DNA from: Brugia malayi
Taxonomy: Eukaryota > Nematoda > Chromadorea > Rhabditida > Onchocercidae
Length of the DNA: 64,000 nucleotides
Assembly (NCBI RefSeq): GCF_000002995.4
Contig: NW_025062478.1
Location: forward strand, 13,251,462-13,315,461
Reading direction: 5' to 3'
Of the stretch, positions 1 through 12,810 are shown in pieces; position 1 is the stretch's first letter, and each line of letters opens with the position of its first letter. Position numbers and translations under genes: made by a program. Under the pieces are notes generated by a model. That model searched no databases, was not told where the DNA came from, and worked only from the letters and a program-made list of their open reading frames with translations.

Positions 1-1155
1 AAAAAAAAAAAAAATTAATACTCAAATTTATATTTGGTATTATTATTATTAATTATTAATTATTATTATTATGAGGAAATGATAATAAATATGTTGTACT
101 TACAATTTATCTTTAAAATTGGGACAATTCAGGTATTATACATTTTTGTTGATAATTTTTGAAAAAAAGAAAAAATGAATAAACTATTTTATCCATTTTT
201 TTTTTTATTTTTTTTCACATAAATGAAAAGTTTTTTTTGTTATTGTTTAAACGATTTGCAATAAATGAATGTGTTTTTTATTATTAGTCTACAATAAATG
301 CTTCTAGAATTATATATTTGTTAGTTTGATCGTTTTTTCTTTATAAAAAAAAAAAAAATATTTTTTTAGCATTTTGTTATTAACGATGAAAATTTTTTTA
401 TTTATGTTTTTATTTAATTTTTGTGTGCAATTATAGAGGAAAATTTGAATGAAAAAATCTTAAAGTATAAAGCAAATTGTTTTTACTAAAAAACTTTGTG
501 AATTTTTTCATTAAATTTTTCTTTTATTTGATTCATACAAAAAACGAAAAAATAAATAAATGATAGTAATTTTTATTATTTATTGTTTTTTTGTTTTCTT
601 TTCTTCTTTTTTGATTTTTGTTTTTTTTTTTTCTTTTAAAAAATGCCTTATTGTTTTATTATTTAATGTTAAATTAAAAAGTTTATTTAGCAAAAAGATA
701 AATGGAATAAGTGATTTTTGAATATTTAATGAATCACATAAATAATGTTTTGTACTCTTCTACGTTTACTCTACACTTACTTCACGTATTCCTTTTACTT
801 TAGTCATACACGTATATTATCATTACGGGATTATTGATTATCACTGGCCTATCATTCATAAAATTTGCTTACTATTATTATTTTATTTTTTTTTTCACAC
901 ATTAGGTGGGTATCTGTTTGTGTGTGTATGTGTGTTAGAGAAAATTAATAAAAATGAAAGTAAACAAAAATTGTTTAACATAATTTAACTTACGTCATTT
1001 TTATTACTTAAGATATTACGTAAGAATTGCTTTTGCGCCATTATATTTTGAAAATTCATTTAATAATAATACGTAATAAAAATTTTTTTTAAAAAAAAAA
1101 AAAAAAAGAAAACGCATATGAAAGCATTTGATGTTATGTAATTATATAAAATGTT

Positions 1156-1389
1156 ACTTTTGAAATATGTATTAAATGTAAAACTAAGTTACTTACTTTT
1201 GAAATATGTATTAAATGTAAAACTAAGTTACTTACTTTTGAAATATGTATTAAATGTAAAACTAAGTTACTTACTTTTGAAATATGTATTAAATGTAAAA
1301 CTAAGTTACTTACTTTTGAAATATGTATTAAATGTAAAACTAAGTTACTTACTTTTGAAATATGTATTAAATGTAAAACTAAGTTACTT
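1156..1389. repeat. 39-bp tandem minisatellite, six copies
   Basis: Six head-to-tail copies of a 39-bp unit that begins ACTTTTGAAATATG and ends AAGTTACTT, essentially identical to one another. Because 39 is a multiple of three and the unit has no stop in one frame, it yields an open frame with a 13-residue repeat. I read that frame as a by-product of the repeat, since no splice, start or domain evidence supports translation. Confidence 0.9.
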
Positions 1390-1955
1390 ATTTTTTTTTT
1401 TTATTATATTCATCATTTAATATGAATGTAGGTTATAATAAAATATATTATAACAAACAAGTGATATCAATCAGTAATTTTTGCATTTTAATATTAATTC
1501 AATAATTTGTGTTTTTTTAACAATATCAAATCAATAATTTTTATCATTATTATCATTATTAATCAAAAACTTTTATTTCTAATAATATTAATCAATAATG
1601 CATATCTTTAATTATCAGTAAACCAATTCGTATCATTAAAAGTAAATTGTAATTATATAATAATATCAATCAATAAAATTTTCCTTTTAACATTATTAAT
1701 TCAATAATTTGTGTTTTTTTTTAAACAATATCAAATCGATAATTTTTATAATTAACATTATTAATTAATAACTTTAATTTCTAATAATTAAATTTAATTA
1801 CTCAAATTTGCTCCATCATACTTTTCCCATATGATTTACAATCTTTTTTTTTGTTTGAAGAAGATTGAATGCTACAATTTGGTTTGGTTGTTGAGTGGTG
1901 TGCGCACATTCATTTCGGATTTAGCAAAAATCTATTCAATATGAAAAGGCGAATA

Positions 1956-2066
1956 ATGGAGAGAGGGAGAGAGAGAGAGAGGGAGGGATGGGAAGAGAGG
2001 AAGAGAGAGGGAGAGAGAGAGGGAGGGGAAGAGAGGAAGAGAGAGGGAGAGAGAGAGAGGGATGAT
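1956..2066. repeat. Polypurine (GA-rich) tract
   Basis: About 110 bases of almost pure purine on the plus strand, built from GAGAGAGGGA-type blocks that repeat roughly every 42 bases. A pyrimidine tract of CTCTCTCCCT type lies at about 2217-2246 on the same strand, so the two could pair as an imperfect hairpin. The tract could also form triplex DNA. Confidence 0.75.
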
Positions 2067-5000
2067 AAAAAGGGTTTATACTACTACTACACTATACTAA
2101 TACCATATTTAATTGATTTTTAATGTTAGAAAATATACTTTACTCTTTACTCTTTTGCAATGGCTTTTTTGATTAAATTTCCATATACTCTCGAAAAATT
2201 CTGTCATCTTTGTGACCTCTCTCTCTCCCTCTCCCTCTCTCTCTCTACAAAATTGAAAACTATTTCACAGTGTTGTTGCAAAGATGGTTGGTGTTATTCA
2301 TTCAGTTATTCTCACTCTCGTTATCTCGAGAATTGTTAATGAGACAGAGAGTCATATATATATATATATATATATGTATCTTTTTTTTTCACAAGGATAA
2401 GAAATCGATGGGGCAAAAAAAAAAAAGAAAAAAGAAAAATGATGATGAAAAATTGTAGGGGTCAAATTTTTATTCAATTTATAATTTCATTTTATATTTC
2501 TTTGCTATGTTTTTTTTTTTTTTTTTAATAGATTAAAATGGAAGTGAATACATTAAAGATTTTAAATTAATAATAAACAAAAAAAAATTTTTTTTTTTGC
2601 TAATTAATAATAAATGAAATGAAAATTTCCTTAACCAATGATATTGTTTATTATTATATATTTTGATAATGATATTTAATTTGCATAAAATGATTGTAAA
2701 TTAAATTTAATCAAAAATTTTAATTACAAATTTCAGTGGCAAGCGATGAAATTAATTGACCGAGTTAATTAATTAATTAGTTGCAATGAAATATTTTGTT
2801 CATTATTAAATATGTTTTATATGTATCGAAAAAACTTTCCAAATAAATACTATGTGAAATTATTGTTTATACGACTATATATATACTTACTCATTTATTT
2901 ATTTATTTACTTACTTACTTATTTATTTATTATTAAATAAATATCTTAATCCTTTTTCATTTCTATTAATAGAAATTGCCAAACACACATGCAATGAATA
3001 ATATTTTATAACTCAGAATAAAATTATCATAGATATGATGATGATCAAATAGGCAATTTCTTGTTTTAGAATAAAAATTTGTCAAATTCGTGCTTTAAAT
3101 TCAAATTTAAATTAAAATTTCAATTCAAATAATATTTTTTGACTAAAACATGAGTCAAAAAATAAAAAAAAGAAAGACATTACTGATTTTTATACCAAAA
3201 AAAAAGCGAGAAAAACGAAAAAGAGAAATACGAAGGAAAATTGAAAATGAAATAACATTAAAGTAGCGATTAAATGAAAAATATCAAATGATTAATGTTA
3301 TTAACAAATTTTTGCAAAATATCTTTTTTACAACAAAATTTTAGAAATAATTGCTAAAATTAATTAAATAAAGAAGAAAAAAGGAGAGAGAAGAATGAGA
3401 GAAAAGCAAGAAAAATGAATGAAGAAAAATTTTTCGAATTAATTTTTTTTCTAATTTTTTATTTATTTATTTTTTTTTAACGATTTTTAGCTATTTTCAA
3501 TTATTTCGCATTAATTTTGATAATTTGTTTAAATAACAGCACTAGTTTGAATACGGAAACTATTATTTTGCATTTTTTTTTTTTTTTTTTGATTGTAAAT
3601 TTTATAGAAAAACGATAAACCTTTTTATAATAATCCATTTTAATAAAATTTTAAAATAATTTTATTTATTTATTTGTTTTTTTGAAATTTAGGCTAAATT
3701 TACGTTATTTAATTTTTTTTTTCTTTTTTAATCTGTCCATTTTTAGAAATTAAAAAATTCTTTTTATGCAATTGATAATAGATTAAATTAATGAAAAGTT
3801 ACAGGAAATTCACAACTATTCCGTCCCATTGTTACGAGCAGAAAGAAAAAGACGAGAAGAAAATTTCATTTTATTTTAAATTCATAATTAATCAAATTCA
3901 GATATTAGTCGACACCATTAAAATAAATGAAAATTTTCCTTTTTCATTTTTTCATAACGAAAAGGAAAGAGAAAAAAAAATTTTAATTACGTAATTTTTA
4001 TTGATAATAAATGAAATTAAATTAAAAATGACTGAGAAAATACCTGAAATTCTTGATATCTTTTTACAAATACCGAAAATTTCTGGTATTTGCTTGAAAA
4101 AATCTGAAATTTATTACTGCTTGATGATAATAATATTTTAGAAATTGCAACTAATGATTCTTGAAATTATTATTGTGCATAATTTATTGTTAGAATGTTT
4201 TATAAGCATTTGTATTGGTGATTGTGATAGTGATAGTGATAATAATGATGATAAAATTAAACAAGACCATATTCTTGCTATTGTTTATCATATCTATAGT
4301 ATTTGATAATATACATTTATAATCAAACTGTCATATCAATAATATTTGACAGATAAATACGATAAACATTCTGTTACTGTTTTATATTTTATAGTTGGTT
4401 TTTTTTTTTTTTTTTTTAATATATAAAACATTTATGAATTTGAAAAGAAAAAAAAAAAAAATTAATACTTTAAAAGAAATAAAATTTAGTGAGAAGCATA
4501 ATGTAATATTACCTTTCTCAACATTTTTAATATTAATTGATTAAATGATTATACTTATTACTTGATTCTATTCAACAAAATGAAAAAATTACGCTCATAA
4601 GCAAACTAAAAAATTTTCAAATTTGTAAATTTTGCTTCATGCAATTGTATTCAAAGTTGAAATCAAAAAAAAAAATATTTTACCAAAAAAAATTAGCGAA
4701 TTTTTATATTTCGTACGATAAAATCATATATGATTATATCAAATTAATTTCAAATTAATCGATAAATATTTTGATCTCAACTTTTGTTCACCTTTTCCTA
4801 TTCTTTTGTCGTTTTTCCACCTTTTTTTTTTTTCTTTAAAAATATTAAGACAGAAAAATTTATATAAAAAAGAACGAAGAAAAATTTCATATATGTATAA
4901 TGAATGAATGAATAGATAATCGAACAGTATGAATTTCTCTTCCAAAATAAAACTGTTTCAAATCTTATATATTTACTTTTTTTTTATTTATTATTTTAAG

Positions 5001-7382
5001 TTATTATTGAGTTATTATTAAGTTATTAAGCTTATATATTTATTAAATTTTAAGTTATTATTGAAGATTAATTTAGAATTTAAATCTAAAAACTGTAATG
5101 AAATGAACGAATGAAATTTTTGAAAAATAAAAGAAGAAAGAAGCATATTAGATAGATGTATCAGTATATTAGAAAATATACTGATACATTTGATTAGTGA
5201 ATAACTTAATAAAACGAACTCAAATTTCAAACTAATCAGTACATAAAATTTTAGAAAAAATTGAATAAAAAATTTCGAATAAAAAATTACAAAAAAAAAA
5301 GAAAAAATAACTAATTTGTTACTTTTATTTTTGCTGTTTATATAAGCGTTAAGTTTATTTTAAAAATATTTAACTCATTTTTTTTTTTTTGTATATATGA
5401 AGATTTTCACGTGAAATTGTTAACTATTACATAGTGTCGTTTTGAATTTACATGTCAGTATTACTAAAAATTAATCAATATTGCTAAAATATTTGTTAAA
5501 TATTATAATTTTTTGATAAATTGACAATTTTTTAATCAGAATAAAAACAAAAAAAACAACAATTTGAACAGAATAAACAAGAATGTAAAATGATTTTACA
5601 ATGATTAAAATTGATAGCAAATGGAAAAAAAATTATATCATTTGCTTTAAGTTATATTGATTTATAAGCAAATAAAAAATATTAATTATGATATAAAATT
5701 TTTTTTTATTGCGAAGAGAAAAAAATTAAAAGTACGGGAAAGCAATAATTAATTTTACTAATTTTTTCCCTTCTACGTCAAATATAAAATGTGAAGAAAT
5801 TTAAATTTGCATAATGTTTTTATCATTTTATTCTGATAACGAAAAAAAATGAATTTGAAAACGAATAACTATTCTTGCAATAATTATAACTAAATATGAA
5901 CAAAAAAAAAACCTACAATGAAATAAATTAAATATGCTATAAAAATTTGTTGAAGGAACATTTAATGGAAATAAATTCTTTCTGTTCCTTTTTTCTTCCA
6001 TATAAATTTATAAATTGATTGAAAAGTAATTTTCTAATTTTTTTTTTCTCTTCTTTTATCGAAATAATTCCCAAAAGTACTTCCAAATAAAGAAAAAATT
6101 CAGAGAAAACAGAAAAAATTTTTTAATGAAACTAATTTTGATATTCTAAAATTAACTTCATTGGAATGTATTTCTGTTTTGAAAACCATTGCCAGTTTTT
6201 TCAAAGGCGTAACAAAAAAGTGCTTTCATTGCATATTAAAATTTAAGAGGAAAAATTCGAAATTCAATGGAATTAATTTATTAAATAATATAAGCAAAAG
6301 AATTTTTATAAATTTTTGGTATAGGATAAAATTTTTGAGATAAAATATAAATAAAATGCAATTTAATTATTAAAATGGAAGATTGAAATAAAGATAGATC
6401 GGAATAAAATAGAAATGAAATAATAGTATATGAGCATAGCAAGAGTAAGTTATGATAAATGTAATAATACAAATATTGATAAGTAATAATAAGTTCACTG
6501 ATTAATTAGTGATTGTTAACAACAGTTGAAATCCAAATTTTATCATTCTCATGACAAATGTTAATTAATTGAAGCAAAAAATGATATTTTTAAAATCTCA
6601 TTTAAGGTTTAAAATATACCTGTTTTATTTGCTTAAACACCAGATACGGTATGACAAATAAATTTTAATTGAATGAGGAAAGAATGGATTTAAATTTGAA
6701 AACACAGAAATAATTTTTTTGCTTTCAATTGATAATATTTCAATTTGAATTATTAATTGCTAAGATATATATATTTTAAAATTTTATTTTTTCTCACTAA
6801 AATTAATTCGTAAATTTGTGCTTTTTTTTAATATATAGAATAAAAATATAACCTAAAATAATAATATAAATAGATTGATTGAAAATTATCATTGAAATTG
6901 ATAGCTGGAACAAGAGCACTATGTAATAATAATAACAATAGTTTAGAAAAGATAACTGATTAAAGAGATTAATTATTGATATTTAAAAAAGACAATAATT
7001 ATTATCAATTTGTGCCTTAATATTAATTTTGCTTAATTATTAAGAAAAACACTTGAAAATAAATGAAAATAATGGATAACATATCCAAAACTGTGATAAT
7101 AATTCTCTTAGCTATTTGGTCAGTTTTATCTAATTAATTAATTCTATAAAAAAACAGAAATAAAACAAACGTTTTTATGCCTTTCATTTGAAAACAATTT
7201 CAAATTTAATTTCGAATTATACAATAAATTTTAATGGCAAAAAAACCAAAAAAGCTTTTTGTTATAAGAAAATAGTAAACAATAATTTTTTGTCTTAGCA
7301 ATTACTATAATTTTTTATGAATTTTCCGAAAAATTTTTCAATAATTTTCTCACTTTATTAAGTAATTAGACAGTTTCTGGTG

Positions 7383-7453
7383 GCCCAAGTAGTATAGTGG
7401 TTAGTACTCCACGTTGTGGCCGTGGCGACACAGGTTCGATTCCTGTCTTGGGC
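7383..7453 (+). tRNA. tRNA-His (anticodon GTG)
   Basis: A 71-base cloverleaf can be drawn directly. The acceptor arms GCCCAAG and CTTGGGC pair fully, followed by an unpaired A. The D arm contains TAGTATAGTGGTTAGTAC (internal A box) and the T arm CAGGTTCGATTCCTG (B box). The anticodon stem CCACG/CGTGG encloses TTGTGGC, with anticodon GTG at 7416-7418. No intron is present. The first T run able to stop RNA polymerase III is TTTT near 7493, about 40 bases downstream. The extra 5' G of mature tRNA-His is normally added after transcription; a G does precede the gene at 7382. Confidence 0.95.
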
Positions 7454-9221
7454 AACTGTAAATGGATGGATGCAACAAAAATATTCCCTCCCATTTTCTC
7501 ATTTCTGAAAATGACAATGCATAATTGAATTTGATCTTCTTTTTCACTGGTCTATAAAATGTAAGCATTAAACATTTTAAAACAATGAGCAAATTTTTTT
7601 TTTTTTTCAAGAAAATAGCAAATTTGAATTTTTATCATTAATTGTTAATTTAGTCAACAAAATTAATAAATTTTAGAAAAGCAATATAGGTTAAAATTAA
7701 ATAAAAATTATTCATATTGTGCTATAAAATTTATAGAAATCTGATAATGTTAACATCATCATCTATTTGTATTTCATTTCTATGTTATCATTAACCTATC
7801 AAAACTGTAAACTGATAATTAATTGTTTGTTTTGAAATAATCATGATCTCGATTATCTTTTTGTGGATGTGTCTTTGTTATCTTATCAGTGATATTAGCT
7901 ACTGTTATCAATAATAGTGTTTCATATTATTTAGTGCAAATGATATGATAAATGTATCATATCATTACTTTTTAAAATATATGGATGCTATCCAAATTGT
8001 CTTTATTTACTCTTCTATTTAGATAAACATACAGAGAGAGAGAGAGAGACATCATCAGGTAATATTGATTCATTATTCTTAAAAATATATCACAATTGAT
8101 TATTTTCATGTGACATTGCAGCACGTGTCTTTTATTTTTGCATTCTTTGGATTTATCAATTCATCATCTCATATTTTGTTTAATCAATTAACTTACATTG
8201 TATTAGTTATAAGTTTGTCCACTGTGACAGTAGTATGCAATGTTATGTTCAGAAAATAAATTTGAAATAAGAGTAATACGGTGTGAAGTTATCATATCAA
8301 AAAAAAAATCTTCACAATCACTTTGTTCGTTTATGTTATTTAATAAATTGCTTCAGTCATTCATTCTATTATTTATATTTCAAATTTCTTTTTATCGACT
8401 GAAACATTTTAAACAGCAAAAATGATTTGCATATATAAGAAATAAATGTATGTTGAGCTATTTAAAGAAAAGTTTGTTTGTTCATTTGTAAAAGGGAACG
8501 TATCTGAAGTTGGTAATGCTGAAATATAAGATTATATTTCGAGCACTGATACTGAGGTCAACATATTCAATTGACCTTTTTTTTCTATTGCTGTATTGAA
8601 GATGACAAAGGATTTAAGTTAAAAAGGGACAAACATAAATGTAGAAAATATTTGAGACACTAATTAGTTAGATTTAGAGTTTTACAGAAGAAAGGACTAA
8701 ATGCTCTTATGCATTTGTATGTATTAATTACGGATAATAATTTTGTGAAATTACATAAGCAGCACAACTCAGTCCATATGTTAAAATAAGTATGAATGTA
8801 TGCTTATACATTAAAGATGTCAATAAAAGATTAAACATTGATGTGAAACTTTTTCAAAAAAAAAAAAAGAAAAAAAAAAACACTGTCAAATAAATTCTAC
8901 AAAGAGGAAAGAGTAATGGTCTAGTTTCGTTCGTACGCTTCAAGGATTCGTTGTTTGATCGCTGTATCTACTATATCGATCTTCTTTTTCTCAAAAAACT
9001 ACTTTAGTAATAATAATAAATAATAATAATAATATAATAGTAACAACAATAATAATAAACAATAATAATATTATAATAATAACGGTAATAACAATAATAA
9101 TAATAATAATAATAAATAATGCTAATTTTTACTGTGTATACTTATTTACCTGTAGATGGAAAACAAAAAAAAAAAGGAAAGTTCATGTGCAAAATCACAT
9201 TTGCTGGTTAAAAATGAATGA
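7454..9221. other. Intergenic, AT-rich, no gene supported
   Basis: No exon chain could be built on either strand. Noted contents: a cluster of TGATAA/TTATCA words at about 7630-7980, a short (GA)n run at 8034-8049 and a (TAA)n region at about 9007-9118. A 25-codon open stretch on the minus strand ending at 8921 has coding-like composition but no good acceptor. Confidence 0.5.
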
Positions 9222-9227
9222 TTTATT
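9222..9227 (-). promoter_or_regulatory. Polyadenylation signal AATAAA
   Basis: Canonical hexamer on the minus strand, 41 bases after the stop codon of the cysteine-rich secreted protein gene. Confidence 0.6.
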
Positions 9228-9267
9228 TCACATCAGTGTAAAAGGAAATGATAAAGTACGATGGATC

Positions 9268-9976
9268 TTATATTGTTAGTTTGGGTAAACTTCGAGGAAT
9301 TTTTGGACATATATTGCCACACTTCAGAAGCATGCATAAATGAATCAAATGTAATGTATCCAGTGCTTCTTGTTCATCTTTTTCACCAGGTATATGCCCG
9401 AGATTATTTGTTGCTGCCTAAATAATTTCACTGAAATTAATTTTTTTTTCCTTTTGAAATTTTTTCTTTTCATAGTTGCATGATAAATAATTAAAACTGA
9501 TATGGTATTTAGCTTTATCCACTGATATAAAAGGATTTAAATGCTTATGCTAAAATTATTACTAATAATATCTTACAAATGATAAAACTGACATTTGCAA
9601 TATCGTACCAACATGTTCTTTTGCAACATTGACAAATACTTTTCCCTTTCTGTTTTACAGAGCAAGCGCTTGTTGATGTATCAAACCCTAATTCTAGAAA
9701 TATAATTCATTTTGGATAAGCTTTAAAATTGAAATATATTTTGAAATTGAATGTGACATTATTAATTAAGTGCATTTATTTATTTGCCTCACACATTCCA
9801 AATGGAAAACATAGTTTTAAATTTTTTGATTGAAATTTTTGAAGTCCTACTAATTCCAGTTACATAATTCTCATCAAGTAAGCCAATTTAAATTCAAATG
9901 GAAGATTCTTACCTGTAAAAGCTAATAAGTTTGTCATCAAAAGTGCCATTAATATCAATAAGAAATGTATTTGCAT
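9268..9976 (-). CDS. Small secreted cysteine-rich protein, unrecognised (3 exons)
   Basis: Three minus-strand exons, 9913-9976, 9593-9693 and 9268-9417, join in frame to give 104 residues. Donors are GTAAGA and GTCAGT; acceptors are TTTCTAG and ATTTAG. Exon 1 alone encodes a typical signal peptide, MQIHFLLILMALLMTNLLAF, so the protein should be secreted. The mature part has eight cysteines, at about residues 32, 42, 44, 45, 49, 83, 88 and 92, including C-x-C-C-x3-C and C-x4-C-x3-C. That pattern suggests a small disulphide-bonded domain. An AATAAA lies at 9222-9227, 41 bases past the stop, and supports a 3' end there. An alternative donor, GTAAGA at the end of exon 2, would lead to an early stop, so GTCAGT was preferred. 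I do not recognise the family and assign no function. No single exon is long enough to stand out as an open frame. Confidence 0.72.
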
Positions 9977-12810
9977 TATTTTGCTTCAATACCAAAATAC
10001 TAATAAATTGTAAAATTCAAAATTTGTATAACACTGTTTTTTTTTTTCCTTTTTTTTTTTTTGGTTGAATTAAAATTGATCTTTAGAAAACGATGATAAC
10101 AAATTACTATAATGAAAAGCGCAATAAACAGTTATGCATTAATGTTAGATGACTAAACTACAGTTAGAATTAAAACCAATTTAGCATTAAAAAAGTAGAA
10201 TCCTAATTAACAATTAGAAAAATAATATTATATTTTTGATACCTAACCTTGCCGACACTTTCTTACTTTGTTAGCTATTTCCTTGTTACTACGAACTAAT
10301 TATTAAGAAATAATTAACTGACCAATCTATGGGAAAATCATTCTAATATCCCAGAAATTATTGTTTAACCTTTCAAACTATCAATTATTTAGAGGCTTAT
10401 CAATGGGAAATTGACTTTTGTTTAGATCAAAATGCAACAAATAATTAAATTGTGTGATATATGATGAATCGATCTGATTTTATTTATTTATAATTTCAAA
10501 TACTTTTTACAATTTATATTTCTCCAGATATATTCAAAAAATATGGAAAATTTATTAAAATTATGGATTAAATTTTAATTTCCAAACTTAAACCCTAATT
10601 TTCAGCAGTAAAAGAGTTTTGGAGCAAAAATGTAGAGAAACTTAATTAAATGGTGCTATTATTATATATGGAAAACTATGAAAGGCTAGCTTTAGGAAGG
10701 CGTGATTCATCATTGAAGATGTAAGAAGGAATCTGAAGAAAATTTTAACGATTTGCTTCAAATTAGACCGACTTTCTTTTTTTTTTAATATATTAATGGA
10801 CAAAAAAAAGTAAAATGAATTTCAGATTTCTAAAATCAAACAATTCTCATTGAAATTAGAACGAAATTTATAATTGATAATGATGAATAAGATATAATAT
10901 AACAAAAGCCAGCAATATGTCTTTATGCATTATTTTAATGACTTCAAAAATGCTGATTAAGGCGATAAGTTTAAAATCTCAAAATGTCATTCATTCCTTG
11001 ACGATTATCTTAAAAAAAAGATACTTTACTTGAAGATTCAATTTTTTTTTTTTTATTTTGTTGAAAAATTATTTTAAAAGTTTCACTTTATCATTATCAT
11101 TATTATTAAAGTAAAAAAAATGAAATGAAGACACACTATTAATAAAACGGAAGCTTATGAAAAGAAAGGAAAATTAATGCTAAAGCTTTAATAGAGTTCA
11201 AGAAAAAAGATTGGTTCCACATTCCATTTTTAGACGGCTGTAAAAAAAAATAAAACATCAACATTTATGTTATTTTTTAATAATACGAAATAAAATCCAT
11301 AAAATATTTTATTTGGCTAAATAAATTTACAATTAAGTTAAAAGAAAATTTACAATTAAGAAAAGAAAAAAAATAAAAAAATATTATTAAAAATATCATT
11401 TATATTATTAATGGAAATTTTATGAAGAAATAAATTACGAAATGCTATTTATAAATTTCAATAAACCATATATTTTCATGCTATAATATTCAGTTTAACT
11501 CATCATTATTCACTGAAATAAATATTATTATCGATAAAATAATTACTGCAGATGTGCATTCATTCCTTAAGGAGTAAAATAGAATTTTTTTTTTCTTTTT
11601 TATTTTAAATCAAAACGATAAACTTTTGGATATTATGCGAGCCAATCAATCAGTAATCTTTTAGGTAGATTCACTAGAAATTACTGAAAAAAGAAAAAAA
11701 AAAAAAACTATTCAAAAAAAAAAGGAAACCTGTTATAAAATTGTGAAATTTGAAAAGTCAATTGGTAATTTATCTTGATAATTTATTTTGAAGCATTTTT
11801 TCATATGCTTTTTCTTTATATGATAATTTCTTCGGCAAAGGTTTATGTGCAATATATAACCACATATACATATATATTTATATAACACAGGCGTCAATAT
11901 CAAAAGGAAAAATCCATTTTAAATTTGCATAAATCGGATTAAGAATTAAAATTTAAAGATTTTTTTCAAAATTAAAAATTCTTTGAAAAATTTTGCACAT
12001 TTTATAAATTTCATAAATCATTTAATGGAAAAAGAAAAGAAAATACTTCTGTAATAAAAGTCGTCAAATATTTTTTTTTATTTTTCGACTATTTTTTGAC
12101 TGAATTGAACTAAACCTTCAGAAAAAATAAAATATTTCACAAAAGTTGATTTAGTTTCATTATGCACTCCTTTTTTTTCGGAAATTCACTATTTTATTAA
12201 ATCATATATATGAATTTTCCAAAAAAAAAATAAGCGAATCTTTTTTTTTTTGAATAATTTAAGAAAAAAATAAGCAAAGATGAATAACAACTGGAAATGA
12301 TGCTACTGTAGGTAAACATTAAAAATAGTGACAAAAAATTTTTATTTAATTTGAAAAAATAGTATACGAAATGAAGATTGGATTAATTTTTGCTAAATCA
12401 TAAATTAATAAAGAAAGTGTGGAAAAAGATGATGAATTTTATTAGTTTTTCCTGCCTTCAGTACATTCATTTTGGTTTGTATAACTAAGTCATGCCACAC
12501 TAATCAAAACATCACTACTATATTCATGGTAGATAACTGTTCATATGCTGATAAAACTAGCAAAGGAAACTAAAAGCAAAGGAAAAATAATTCGAATCAG
12601 CAATTCTATTATTGATAATAAATGGAAAATTAAGGAAACTAGACACTTAGCTATTAAGCAACGAGTCGCAGCATAATATAACATCCAGTTACTTCAGGAA
12701 TTCTTCTGTATAACTGGAAGGATTTTGAAATTGAAAAATAAAGCTTATAAACGATCAAAATTTTTAATTTCAATTTTATTCCCACTTTTTTTGCATAAAT
12801 TTCAGGATCT
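9977..12810. other. Intergenic, no gene supported
   Basis: AT-rich DNA upstream of the secreted-protein gene, so its promoter should lie in the first part. No TATA box or spliced-leader acceptor can be singled out: AG dinucleotides after short T runs occur close to the start but none is convincing. A short open stretch from an ATG at about 10666, with a GTAAGA donor at about 10729, was considered too weak to call. Confidence 0.45.

Larger units (their letters stand above)
1..7382. other. AT-rich intergenic DNA, no gene seen
   Basis: More than 7 kb of very AT-rich sequence with long A and T runs. Open frames are short and of low complexity, and none shows a plausible exon chain or a known motif. 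It holds the 39-bp minisatellite, a purine-rich tract with a nearby pyrimidine tract, and a (TA)n run near 2354-2375. Confidence 0.6.

Noticed and set aside
2284..2458. Frame starting MVGVIHSVILTLVIS with signal-peptide-like start
   Set aside because: It runs into a (TA)n repeat and A runs, with no donor before the repeat and no downstream exon.
7401..7610. 69-codon minus-strand frame beginning in the tRNA-His region
   Set aside because: Its end is the antisense of the tRNA gene, a common false protein.
8921..8995. 25-codon minus-strand stretch with coding-like composition (ends VDTAIKQRILEAYERN)
   Set aside because: No proper acceptor; it is preceded by an in-frame stop and no matching upstream exon was found.
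10666..11245. Possible two-exon peptide of about 20 residues (ATG near 10666, donor GTAAGA, acceptor TTTTTAG near 11233)
   Set aside because: Too short and unsupported; such pairs arise by chance in AT-rich DNA.
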